In this document: positions 1 through 7,650 of the stretch, in pieces
Position numbering within the stretch: the first letter of the stretch is position 1
Layout: each line of letters opens with the position of its first letter
Assembly (NCBI GenBank): GCA_947625455.1
Contig: CANQOJ010000057.1
Span: 1 to 11,704 of the forward strand
Direction of reading: 5' to 3'
DNA: 11,704 nt
Source: an uncultured Clostridia bacterium
GTDB taxonomy: Bacteria > Bacillota > Clostridia > Oscillospirales > Ruminococcaceae
Made by a program: the position numbers and the translations under genes
The notes under the pieces: model-generated
What the model saw: the letters and a program-made list of their open reading frames with translations, nothing else
Database searches by the model: none
Told to the model about the DNA's origin: nothing

Positions 1-70
1 TACATTCAGGTATTGGTTATATGGTTCCAAATGAATTTTTCACTGTTTTTAGTGTCTACGGTACTTGACA
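1..70 (+). mobile_element. Right end of an IS3-family insertion sequence (partial)
   Basis: The first 70 bases carry the last codons of an IS3-type transposase (separate entry) and then a sequence, GTGTCTACGGTACTTGACA at 52-70, that fits a right terminal inverted repeat. Read inward from the end it starts TGTCAAGTA, and IS3-family elements end in 5'-TG...CA-3'. The transposase stop codon lies inside this putative repeat, an arrangement I recall from IS150-like members. The left end and the body of the element are outside the window, so the target-site duplication cannot be checked. The exact end at 70 is inferred from the terminal CA. It is the only mobile-element signal seen here and lies beyond the 3' end of the minus-strand operon. 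Confidence 0.6.
3..68 (+). CDS. IS3-family transposase (OrfB), C-terminal 21 residues only
   Basis: Frame 3 is open from the left edge to TGA at 66-68 and reads HSGIGYMVPNEFF followed by eight residues. This matches the conserved end of the IS3-family OrfB integrase domain, where the catalytic DDE core is followed by an H-S-x-L-G-Y-x-T/V-P-x-E-F signature. Only the tail is visible; the catalytic residues are off the window, so whether the gene is intact is unknown. The call rests on a short motif, supported by the adjacent terminal-repeat-like sequence. It is transcribed toward the operon's 3' end (convergent). The main alternative is a chance open frame, since the other two forward frames give no recognisable protein. 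Confidence 0.6.
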   Translation, partial: HSGIGYMVPNEFFTVFSVYGT

Positions 71-116
71 AGTTTCTATCCGCTTCGCGGATAATTAAGA
101 TTGTTTTGGGATTAGG

Positions 117-153
117 AGAGCGTAAACCCGTTATAGTGGTTTACGCTCTTTAA
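117..153 (+). terminator. Possible terminator for rightward (IS-derived) transcription
   Basis: A perfect 12-bp stem (117-128 with 138-149, loop 129-137) is followed on the plus strand by TTTAATTA, giving only a short U-rich stretch. It lies downstream of the rightward transposase gene that ends at 68 and could stop read-through into the antisense of the operon's last gene. On the minus strand the same stem is followed by CCTAATCCC, which is not U-rich. The stem itself is certain; the terminator role is a guess. Confidence 0.3.
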
Positions 154-157
154 TTAT

Positions 158-188
158 AAAAACAATCTAAATCGTTCACGAAGTGAAC
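158..188 (-). terminator. Possible transcription terminator of the minus-strand operon
   Basis: Read on the minus strand, the first structure after the stop codon of the 1651-aa gene is the stem GTTCAC-TTC-GTGAAC (188-174), followed by GATTTAGATTGTTTTTAT, which contains a five-T run ending near 158. The T run starts about ten bases after the stem, farther than in a textbook intrinsic terminator, and the stem is short. The strong central hairpin at 117-149 lies just beyond and could add to termination. Termination near here is plausible because a convergent transposase gene ends at 68, but strength cannot be judged by eye. Confidence 0.35.
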
Positions 189-196
189 ACCATAAC

Positions 197-229
197 TGTA
201 TACTGTACACTTTACAATGTATACTGTAC
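197..229. repeat. Two direct copies of TGTATACTGTAC, 21-bp period
   Basis: TGTATACTGTAC occurs at 197-208 and again at 218-229, exactly 21 bp apart (two helical turns). The second copy abuts the TAG stop codon (230-232) of the 1651-aa gene. Each copy contains the palindromes GTATAC and GTAC. A 21-bp slippage duplication or a pair of protein-binding sites would both fit; there is no further evidence. Confidence 0.5.
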
Positions 230-3200
230 CTACGCTGTTGCGTCAACAAGTTCCTTTATTCTCTTGGTGTCCGCAGTAATGTCAATGCTCTCCGCCTTTT
301 CCGTCTGCTCAACGGCGCTTTTTATGGCGTTGCTCTTTTCTTGGATATCACCGGCAGCTTTCAGTTCGCTGTAACTTGCCTTTTGAAGCGCTTCGGTTGT
401 TTCCATTGCGCTCTGGATAACCGTGAAAAAGCTTGTGAGTCTGTCGTTTGCGCCGTTGTATGTCTGCTTAAGATTTAGGTATGCGTCGGCTTGGGCTTTC
501 TTCTTCGCAAATGACTCAGCGCCGTATTTGCCTTTCATTCCGCTTTCAAACCACGTTCCATTTGCAAGCGCACGCTGACGCACGCGGAATTGCTGATTAA
601 GTCTGCTGTCTGCGCCGAATGCCGAAGCGGAGAGCTTTGGTTTCGACTGTTCATAATACTCCACAATGTGGCTTAATATGCTCTTTACCCACTCTCTCCT
701 TGCATTAAGAAGTTCTTCGGAAATTTCGGCGTTCGACTGACTTACAATTTCCCCCGCAAGATATTTAGTACTCTTTGCTTCGGTATATTTGCCTACGTCG
801 GATTTTTCGCTCGCAAGATATGAATTAAATCCCATTATACTGGTCGAAAGGCGCTTGCTTGTAACGTTTTTGTCGAGCAATTCCTGCAGATATGTTGTCA
901 GTTCATCAAGCTTTTTTTCTTCCTCTTCGCGTCCGCCTTTTTTAAATTTGCCGCTTTTAAGACGCGCGGTAGTTTCGTCTATTTGCTTCTGCACTTCGTC
1001 AATTTTCACATAGTATTGTTTCTGGAGGTCATTCAGCTTTTCAAGCGCGTCTGAAAAGACCTTTCCGTCATAATTAAACGATATGTTGTAATTCTGCGCG
1101 TCGGGATTTAAAGCAACGCTTTTTCCGACAGCCGACAGTTGTTTATCGGCATTTGCTTTGTAGTCCGGACGGAAATTTTCCCACGATTCGTTTCCCATGC
1201 GCTTGTAATCAAGCTTATAGACTTTCAGTGTATTCATAACCGCCGCGGGATCAAGTTTAGCGAGCGCGTCAAGTTCATCACCGCCGTTTGCGACAATTGC
1301 CTTGAAATGCTCAATAACGCTTTCATAATCAGCCTGCGTCATTCCGTCCTGATATGGGCTTGCGTTTGCGGTATTTTCGCCCTCGGTCTGAGTATTTGTT
1401 TCCGTACCGCTTTCGGCTGCAGTCTGAGCGTTTGCGGGAGCAGAGCCTGTGATAATAGCTTGTGCAGCCTGAGACTGACGTTCAATTTCATTTAACGTTT
1501 CAACTTCTTTAAGGTTTTTCTCCTCGCTTTCAGCAGAAGAAAGAAGTTTCTTTCTCGCCTTGCTCATAAGTTCATAACAAGACGCAGCGTTTTCTATTCC
1601 GTTTTTGCGTATCTCGCCCAGCTTTTCATACAGGCTGTACAATCCCTTTACGGTCTTATCCTGCATAATATCGCCGAGTCCGAGTATCGAACCTCCGCCT
1701 GACATGACTTTCTTACATATTTCGTTTATCGTGTCCATATCGGCTTTGAGGCTGTCATAGGTTACGCCGAATTGATTAAGTTCTTCCATTGCCTTGTCAA
1801 CATCGAATTGATTTATATGTTTAAAGACAGCTTCGCCTGTTTTTTCCCATACTCCTTCGGTATACTTAACATCACCCGAAATTTTCGCTTCTCCTAAGTT
1901 GACGTTCAGCAAATTCCATGTGTGATAAAGTTTCAGCTTACTGCCGTCAGGCACTATAGCCGCGGGCAGACTCGCTTCGCCGCCTGCTGTAAAATTAAGC
2001 TGAAACGCTAAAGCCGCACCCATATCATAATGCGCGGAGGTCGCGGCCGCATCTCTGTCAAGCGAAAATGCCTGCAAAAACGGCTGACTTGAGTCATATA
2101 AAAAACCGATCTTTCCGTCCAGATTGATGGCGCCCGTTGCTTTGATGTTGCCCGACAATTTCGCTTTGGCTTTTGCCGCTAAGACATTCAGAGTAAGCCC
2201 CGCGAAAACCCCCGCATACAGACTGCCGTCTCCGTTAGCCGCCGCGCTGCCGCTAAATCTGCGGATATTGCCGTCATCTTTGCTTGTCTTTGCGTTCAAT
2301 TCTGCGCCTGCAGTAAATCCCGCGCCCGCGTGTACGCCTATATTCGCACTAAGCAGAGCGGGTATTATGGTGATTACAGGTACCTCCTCGCTGAATACCT
2401 CCTTTGTAGCTTCAGGGTCATTTGCCCTGTCTTCCGGGTAAGCTTTATTTGCTTTAAGCCCAACAGTAAGTTCGGGCTTGTTGTAGGCAAAATTTCCTTC
2501 TATACCCTCAGAAAGTGTAAAACTTTTCTGAAAGCTGGTTATGGTTACGTCATCGGGCGCAGGACGCACAAATCCCGTGCTGTTGTTATAGTCAAGTTTT
2601 GCGATTGTTATGCCCACATTCGGCACGAAACTCAACACCTTGACAAGCATTGAATCCATATTTTCACTCAAAGGCTCGGTATCTTCATTTTCGGTTCCGC
2701 CGGTTGTAAGAGAAAGGTCCGTAAAGGTAAAGCCGTTAGTGGTTTTTGTCGCGCCGCCGACTTTGCCTGCGCCCCACATGCCTAAATCGAAATTTAAATC
2801 CCCGGCTTTCTCGAAACTTACGGTATCTCCGACATTAAAGTACAACTTTCCCGAAGCGCCCTTTAAGAACTTATCTCCCGCATAATTAAAACCAAATCCC
2901 AAATTCACGCTATTTTTCTCAAAGTTGTAGCCTACCAAGACGCTGTTGACTGAAACACCGCCGAAAATATTTACGTTTGTGCCGATTTCTCCGCTGATTT
3001 CTTCAACGGAAATACCGGTTTTGGAATACGCGAGTTTTCCTACGGTAAGCGAAACGTTGTCTATGCCGCAATATTCCGAGAGTTTTTCGTTAAGCGCGTC
3101 ACAAGTTGCCGTAACTGCGCCGAATGTACCGCTTAAGTTGTCGGAGGAGACGTTTACCATGAAATCCTGTGCGTTAAGTTTAAAAAGTTTTAATCTTAAT

Positions 3201-5185
3201 TCAACGTTGTCTGCGCCTATTCCGACAGAGGGTTTGCTGCCTAAAGTGAGCGCAAGTTTAATATTAGTAAGTGTTCCTTCGGTATTATTATCGAGCGGAA
3301 CATCTGCGGTGTCGCCTGCTTTAGCCTCGACGGGCTGGTCCATTGCGCCGCTGTTTATCTCGACAGTTACACCTGCGGACAGAGCTTTTTCTTTATATGA
3401 CGCATTTTTTAAAGCAACCGTCATCTTGTCGAATTTCATTTTTTCCACTGCGTCATAAGTAAGGTTATCCGCAGTAAGTTCTCCGCCTGCTTCAAAAGTT
3501 TTGTCCAACAGGGATAAATTGGCTGCCGCTTTTAAATTTCCGAGCGTGAATTTTTTATCAATATAGCTGAAATCGGTGATTTCACCCGAAGCTATTGATT
3601 TACTGCCCGCAAGTACCTCTGCGGTAATAGTGCCTGTCATGGAAGCAGTAATGCTGCCTAACTGCTTTTTATCGGCTAACACTCCCTTTTTTCCCTCAGC
3701 GGGTTGTTGGGGAGCTGGTGTTTTATTGCCCATAATTGCGTTAAACGCAAGGGCTACCTTTAAGCCTTGTGAGCTCAGCTTAAGGTATTCGCTGTTAACG
3801 TCAATTGAACCGTCTGCTTCGCCCCTGAAATTCAGTTCATTTCCGATAAGACTTCCATTAAGGCTCGCTTCATTAAGCTCAATACCATTAAACGTCATTG
3901 CAGGACAAGTTACATTAGCGCTTTCAAGCGACAACCCCTGATCAGGGCTTATCTTCAGGTTTGTAACTTTGCCTTTCATAGCCGCGTCGGGATTATTTGC
4001 GTCGGTATGGACAGTTAAATCGGCATTTGCCGCTGTAAAGCCCTCGGGAGAAGCCAGAAAGGTAACGTTTGAAAATTCAATGGGCAGGGTGTTGGATACT
4101 ATTGTGTCGGCGGCAAGTCCAAACGTGCTTGTCTTAAGATCTGCGGTCAATCTGAGATTATTCGCAGTAAAATCACCGAAAGTCTTAGTTTCAAGCACGG
4201 CGGAGAAATTTATGGGCGTCCAGCCGCTGTCTGTGCATTTTATATCCATTCCCGCGCCTACGCTGAATGCGCCCGCGTCTTTTCCGAATAACGACATCTT
4301 TAAGCCGTTTCCGTCAATATGATATATTATGCTCTTGTCGTCTGCAACTGTACCCGAAATGTCGCCATATCTGTAAAACGAGAAAAAGCCGCCTATATCA
4401 ACTCCCGCTGTTGCTTCATGAAGATTTACCTTATATGTAAGACCGCCTTCGCCGCTGCTCAATTCAAGGTCTTTTGAAGCCGCTTTTATGAAATCGGGGA
4501 CAGCGACTAAACCCGTTGCGTCTTTAGTCACACTTCCCGTAACACCGCCGTTTGTAAAATTTAAGCTGCCATTATTAAACGGCTCGTCACCTATTCCGCT
4601 GAGTACAGGAGATTTAACGCCGATACTTACGGGCGCAATTTCATCAAGGTTCTCCGCGGTTACTATGCCCGTAGAAATTTCTATCCCGTTTTCCGCATAG
4701 GATATGCCCGGCGCGCGGACGGCGAGATGCGCTTGGGTGCCGTTGGTGCTGATGTTTGCGTCATCACCAAACCTGAATTTTTCATGCGCGATTTTAGCGC
4801 TTCCTGCGCCGACAAGTTTGCCCTTATATCGGTCAAATTCCATCTTCCCCGCCTGCCAGGCGGTTTCAGCGCCCAAGATGTTTATAGTACCGTCGGGCAC
4901 GGTCACCTTTCCGCCCTCGGTATGCGTGTTGAACTTAAACGCGCCTACGGTAACGACCTGGTCAACTGCCGCCTGCGCCGTGTCGCCCGAAATTGTTCCG
5001 CCCGAACCCGCGCCTGTTATCACAGTGTTTTGCAGGTCCTCTCTTTCCCGGTCTGTCCATTCGTTAACCTGCTGTGTAAATTTCACAGGGTCGTTGTTGT
5101 CCTTTGGCACATTACGGCTTTTGCCCGTAGTTTTAGGAGTTTCTTTAGCTTTTCTCCTGCTGAAAAACGAGAAAGGTCCACCCAT
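230..5185 (-). CDS. Giant beta-repeat/coiled-coil protein; candidate eCIS cargo or particle-associated protein (1651 aa)
   Basis: I do not recognise a named family. There is no signal peptide or TM helix. Residues 1-55 are basic, polar and probably disordered (MGGPFSFFSRRKAKETPKT...). From about 60 to 1120 the chain is almost continuous beta-strand pattern, with many short strands rich in G/N/T/S/V and recurring units such as G-x-L/I-x-A/S-x-N-L, reminiscent of AsmA/TamB-type or solenoid proteins. Polar linkers interrupt it near 490-500 (PQQPAEGKK), 828-844 and 911-934. From about 1125 to the end it is helical, with a T/E/N-rich linker near 1250-1280 and a charged coiled coil near 1388-1441 (KFKKGGREEEEKKLDEL). 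No HExxH motif of the DUF4157/eCIS-core type was seen. The ATG follows GAGGTGAT closely and lies 15 bp after the AAA+ ATPase stop. Last position in the operon, large size and lack of an export signal suggest a payload or structural partner of a contractile system; this is inference. A surface or tape-measure-like role cannot be excluded. Confidence 0.5.
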   Translation of the reverse strand: MGGPFSFFSRRKAKETPKTTGKSRNVPKDNNDPVKFTQQVNEWTDREREDLQNTVITGAGSGGTISGDTAQAAVDQVVTVGAFKFNTHTEGGKVTVPDGTINILGAETAWQAGKMEFDRYKGKLVGAGSAKIAHEKFRFGDDANISTNGTQAHLAVRAPGISYAENGIEISTGIVTAENLDEIAPVSIGVKSPVLSGIGDEPFNNGSLNFTNGGVTGSVTKDATGLVAVPDFIKAASKDLELSSGEGGLTYKVNLHEATAGVDIGGFFSFYRYGDISGTVADDKSIIYHIDGNGLKMSLFGKDAGAFSVGAGMDIKCTDSGWTPINFSAVLETKTFGDFTANNLRLTADLKTSTFGLAADTIVSNTLPIEFSNVTFLASPEGFTAANADLTVHTDANNPDAAMKGKVTNLKISPDQGLSLESANVTCPAMTFNGIELNEASLNGSLIGNELNFRGEADGSIDVNSEYLKLSSQGLKVALAFNAIMGNKTPAPQQPAEGKKGVLADKKQLGSITASMTGTITAEVLAGSKSIASGEITDFSYIDKKFTLGNLKAAANLSLLDKTFEAGGELTADNLTYDAVEKMKFDKMTVALKNASYKEKALSAGVTVEINSGAMDQPVEAKAGDTADVPLDNNTEGTLTNIKLALTLGSKPSVGIGADNVELRLKLFKLNAQDFMVNVSSDNLSGTFGAVTATCDALNEKLSEYCGIDNVSLTVGKLAYSKTGISVEEISGEIGTNVNIFGGVSVNSVLVGYNFEKNSVNLGFGFNYAGDKFLKGASGKLYFNVGDTVSFEKAGDLNFDLGMWGAGKVGGATKTTNGFTFTDLSLTTGGTENEDTEPLSENMDSMLVKVLSFVPNVGITIAKLDYNNSTGFVRPAPDDVTITSFQKSFTLSEGIEGNFAYNKPELTVGLKANKAYPEDRANDPEATKEVFSEEVPVITIIPALLSANIGVHAGAGFTAGAELNAKTSKDDGNIRRFSGSAAANGDGSLYAGVFAGLTLNVLAAKAKAKLSGNIKATGAINLDGKIGFLYDSSQPFLQAFSLDRDAAATSAHYDMGAALAFQLNFTAGGEASLPAAIVPDGSKLKLYHTWNLLNVNLGEAKISGDVKYTEGVWEKTGEAVFKHINQFDVDKAMEELNQFGVTYDSLKADMDTINEICKKVMSGGGSILGLGDIMQDKTVKGLYSLYEKLGEIRKNGIENAASCYELMSKARKKLLSSAESEEKNLKEVETLNEIERQSQAAQAIITGSAPANAQTAAESGTETNTQTEGENTANASPYQDGMTQADYESVIEHFKAIVANGGDELDALAKLDPAAVMNTLKVYKLDYKRMGNESWENFRPDYKANADKQLSAVGKSVALNPDAQNYNISFNYDGKVFSDALEKLNDLQKQYYVKIDEVQKQIDETTARLKSGKFKKGGREEEEKKLDELTTYLQELLDKNVTSKRLSTSIMGFNSYLASEKSDVGKYTEAKSTKYLAGEIVSQSNAEISEELLNARREWVKSILSHIVEYYEQSKPKLSASAFGADSRLNQQFRVRQRALANGTWFESGMKGKYGAESFAKKKAQADAYLNLKQTYNGANDRLTSFFTVIQSAMETTEALQKASYSELKAAGDIQEKSNAIKSAVEQTEKAESIDITADTKRIKELVDATA

Positions 5186-5189
5186 TCAT

Positions 5190-5197
5190 ATCACCTC
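5190..5197 (-). promoter_or_regulatory. Ribosome-binding site of the 1651-aa gene
   Basis: GAGGTGAT on the minus strand ends four bases before the ATG at 5185, placing the GAGG core a normal distance from the start. It sits in the 15-bp gap after the TAA (5201-5203) of the ATPase gene. This strong site supports both the chosen start and translation from the same transcript as the ATPase. Confidence 0.8.
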
Positions 5198-5200
5198 GAT

Positions 5201-7225
5201 TTACTCAATATAACCCGCATATGGTCCAAAATCGGCGGGAGAAATATTCTTGCCGAATTTTGCAAATTGTTTTTTAACGGCGTGAACCACGTCCGACATT
5301 GAAATGCTGTCTTTACGCGCGGCGGCAGAAAACGCCGCTGATATTGCCGCGCCCTTTATCATTGCGCCTGTCATTTCAAAACGCTCTGCAAGAAAGCAAA
5401 AGTCAACGTTTTTATCGACAGGCGCTTTTTTTGGAAATGCGTTTTTCCATAGTCCTAACCTTAACTCTGCGTCAGGCTGAGGGAAATGGATTATATATGT
5501 AATTCGGCGCATAAACGCGTCGTCAATGTTTTGCTTAAAGTTTGTTGTCATTATGATTATACCGCCAAATTCGTCCATTTTCTGGAGAAGATAAGAAGTT
5601 TCAACGTTTGCGTATTTATCGTGGCTGTCCTTTATCTCACTGCGCTTTCCGAAAAGCGCGTCCGTTTCGTCAAACAACAGGACAGCGTTGCTGTGTTCTG
5701 CGATATTGAAAACCTCGTCAAGACTTTTTTCGGTTTCGCCGATATACTTTGACATCATTTTCGACAAATCCACCTTAAACAGCGCAAGACCTAACTCGTT
5801 TGCCACAACAGACGCCGCCATTGTCTTGCCCGTGCCGGGCGAACCCTCAAACAGCATTGAAAGCCCCTTTGACGCGCCTTTAAACTGCCAGCTGTCAAAA
5901 ACTGTGTGACGGTATTTTATATAGTTTATCCCATCAACTATCTGGAGTTTCTCGCTTTCGGGAAGTATAAGGTCGCAAAGTTTAAATGTTGTCTGAATAC
6001 GCGAGGCTTTGCCCTTTAAAATTCCCTCAGAGGCTGAAAGGCACACGCTGCTTAAAAGTTCGTCGGAGATGCTTTCGCTCCCCAAAAGCCTTGCGGTGCG
6101 CTCGCACTCGTCAATTACAGCGCGTATCTTAGACGGCGGGAAGTCGTATGATGCGGAAAGTTTTTCGATGATTTCGGGGTTTTCAACGGGTATCGAAAAT
6201 CCTTTCCATATCTTCTGTTTATCGTCAAATGTCAAATCCCTAAAGCGTATTCTGTGAGCAAAAATTGAGCTGAATAAAATATGCTGTTCGGTTATCAGCA
6301 ATATGATTTTTTGTGAAGAAGCGAGCGCGGAAACTGCGCACTCTGCTTTTGCCGAATTGCTTTCGGTTACTCCCGTAAAACAGCATATTGCGCGCTGTAA
6401 GACCGTTTCGCGCTTTATCTCGGAAACCGCCGAAGAAAGTTCGTTTTCGGGCAGTTTATCAGTTTCGATAAATATAACGTTTTTTCGGCAGAGTATTCCG
6501 CAGTGCTTTGCGAAAAAGCGCTTGCCTAGACCGTCTCCGCCCTCAATCAGCAGCACCTCGCATTTGTCCGAAGAAAACGCGCCTTTTACTGAGGCAAGTT
6601 CTTTTTCTCTGCCGTAGATTTCGCTGATTTTCTCGTCAACCGCAAAGGTATCCGAATAAGGAAGCTTGCTTAGAAAATCCATTCCTAACAGCAAGTCAAG
6701 CACGCGTTTGCGGAGTTTGAGCTCCATGCGCGAAAAGTCTGTTTCACTGCCGTCCGTTTCAAACAGCATGGGGATGTAGTTTTTATACGCTTTGTACGCA
6801 AGACTGCTGTTTCCCGAAAAGAACACCGAACAAATGCACGAAAGCGTGGGGAATGTGAGGTTTGGGTTATGGTTTATAAAGGCAAAAGTTTCGGCAAATT
6901 CGGGGCGTATCGTCCTCAAAAAGCAGGCGGTGAACGCAAGCTTTTCTTCTATGCTCATTGAAAATGACGCGCAGATATAATCAAGCGGGAGAAATATTTC
7001 GCTTTTCGCCGACTTTTCATTCATCTGCGAAAGCAAGTTATCAAGCCTTTTTTTATTGTCCCCCGTGAGTTTAAACGGAAAACTTCCCAAATTCTGCCCG
7101 GCATTGCTGAATTTTTCGCGCGGCGAAAACAATTTTAAATGCTCGGCATATGCGCTAAGAATTATCTTAACCGCTTCAATGCAGTCGTCATACTGGCTGT
7201 AAACCGAATCATAACCGCCGTTCAT
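5201..7225 (-). CDS. AAA+ ATPase of extracellular contractile injection system type (Afp15/PVC15-like), 674 aa
   Basis: Probable cytoplasmic ATPase that couples ATP hydrolysis to protein remodelling; homologues are a conserved, non-structural component of eCIS loci (Afp, PVC, MAC types). The N-terminal part (about 80-135) carries the helical/winged-helix pattern of this family, a short leucine-rich stretch ending in P-E-F-A-E-T-F-A-F. A first nucleotide-binding-like region has GGDGLGKR (about 229-236) but no clear Walker B and looks degenerate. The C-terminal AAA+ module is complete: Walker A GSPGTGKT (461-468), pore-side K-Y-I-G-E-T-E-K-S-L, Walker B LLFDETDALFGKR (518-522 = DETD with its Phe), sensor-1 MTTN (about 560) and the arginine-finger motif DAFMRRI (about 570). 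The length fits the family. The ATG overlaps the stop of the upstream YbjN-like gene (ATGA), so the two are translationally coupled. The family call is secure as an AAA+ ATPase and likely as the eCIS subtype; no sheath or tube gene is in view to confirm it. Confidence 0.8.
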   Translation of the reverse strand: MNGGYDSVYSQYDDCIEAVKIILSAYAEHLKLFSPREKFSNAGQNLGSFPFKLTGDNKKRLDNLLSQMNEKSAKSEIFLPLDYICASFSMSIEEKLAFTACFLRTIRPEFAETFAFINHNPNLTFPTLSCICSVFFSGNSSLAYKAYKNYIPMLFETDGSETDFSRMELKLRKRVLDLLLGMDFLSKLPYSDTFAVDEKISEIYGREKELASVKGAFSSDKCEVLLIEGGDGLGKRFFAKHCGILCRKNVIFIETDKLPENELSSAVSEIKRETVLQRAICCFTGVTESNSAKAECAVSALASSQKIILLITEQHILFSSIFAHRIRFRDLTFDDKQKIWKGFSIPVENPEIIEKLSASYDFPPSKIRAVIDECERTARLLGSESISDELLSSVCLSASEGILKGKASRIQTTFKLCDLILPESEKLQIVDGINYIKYRHTVFDSWQFKGASKGLSMLFEGSPGTGKTMAASVVANELGLALFKVDLSKMMSKYIGETEKSLDEVFNIAEHSNAVLLFDETDALFGKRSEIKDSHDKYANVETSYLLQKMDEFGGIIIMTTNFKQNIDDAFMRRITYIIHFPQPDAELRLGLWKNAFPKKAPVDKNVDFCFLAERFEMTGAMIKGAAISAAFSAAARKDSISMSDVVHAVKKQFAKFGKNISPADFGPYAGYIE

Positions 7226-7650
7226 GTTTCTTCCCCGTCGGTGAAGTTTGCTTTTATGATTTCCTGCGCAAAGTTATTCATAGCCGTTAAGTTAAGCATT
7301 ATAGCTGTTGATATGAACTGCTCGTATTGCTGTTCGTCAAGGGTATCGGGGAGTAGTGATGATGTGCGGAATCGCGCCTGCCCTATTGCTGAACCCTCTG
7401 TTATAAGCTCGAAATTTCCGAACCATATATTTGAATTTATGCCGTTCATAACTCTAAGAACGGCGTCAAATCTGCTTTCGGAAATCTTCGCGGGGAGTAT
7501 TGAAACGCAGGTTATCCTCTGCTCGTCGTCTGTTTTGATAAGCGTATTCCATGACAATGTATCGCCCTCGGCGTCTATTCTGATGATTTCGCCGAAATCG
7601 GTGTATCTCCAGTTGTTTTTTTCAAGAAATTTTGTTATTTGCTCTTTCAT
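7222..7650 (-). CDS. YbjN-like protein (142 aa), possible chaperone/adaptor
   Basis: Small soluble protein with the YbjN-family layout: an N-terminal amphipathic helix ending in the NNWRYTDFGE segment, a beta-hairpin sheet (residues about 20-50), a helix leading into VLRVMNGINSNIWFGNFEL (the family's conserved I-N-x-x-x-x-x-G-x-F turn), then a strand G-Q-A-R-F-R-T-S and a long C-terminal helical pair. YbjN proteins share a fold with type III secretion chaperones, and their molecular roles are mostly unknown. The ATG at 7650 overlaps the upstream stop as ATGA, with GAGGAT (7656-7661) five bases ahead. Being fused by a 4-bp overlap to both the TPR protein and the AAA+ ATPase suggests it works with them, perhaps as an adaptor or chaperone for a secreted protein. 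That role is inferred only from fold and position. Confidence 0.7.
   Translation of the reverse strand: MKEQITKFLEKNNWRYTDFGEIIRIDAEGDTLSWNTLIKTDDEQRITCVSILPAKISESRFDAVLRVMNGINSNIWFGNFELITEGSAIGQARFRTSSLLPDTLDEQQYEQFISTAIMLNLTAMNNFAQEIIKANFTDGEET

Larger units (their letters stand above)
77..188. repeat. Near-symmetrical triple-hairpin intergenic element
   Basis: Three perfect stems lie in 112 bases. Hairpin A is TATCCGC/GCGGATA (77-83/87-93) with loop TTC. The central hairpin is AGAGCGTAAACC/GGTTTACGCTCT (117-128/138-149) with a 9-base loop. Hairpin B is GTTCAC/GTGAAC (174-179/183-188), whose loop reads TTC on the minus strand. The centre is also framed by a 10-bp inverted repeat, AGATTGTTTT (98-107) and AAAACAATCT (159-168). 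Hairpin A read on the plus strand and hairpin B read on the minus strand are each followed by the same AGATTGTTTT, so the block is roughly a mirror of itself with different but still paired stem sequences. This could be a small repeated palindromic element or a bidirectional terminator. No protein is encoded here. Confidence 0.6.

Noticed and set aside
1..153. Frame-1 forward open stretch from the left edge to TAA at 151-153
   Set aside because: It would read through the hairpins and yields no recognisable protein; frame 3 gives the IS3 transposase tail instead.
77..229. CRISPR array made of the short hairpins and repeats
   Set aside because: The repeats are only 10-12 bp, the stems differ from each other, and there is no regular repeat-spacer pattern.
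230..5185. Giant protein as a cell-wall-anchored adhesin or outer-membrane AsmA/TamB protein
   Set aside because: No signal peptide, TM anchor or LPxTG motif is present, and the C-terminus is coiled coil; the AsmA-like pattern is only a resemblance in strand spacing.
4727..5302. 191-aa forward open frame spanning the junction of the ATPase and giant genes
   Set aside because: It lies antisense to two well-supported genes, has no ribosome-binding site I can see, and its protein is basic and Cys/Arg-rich like other antisense shadows here.
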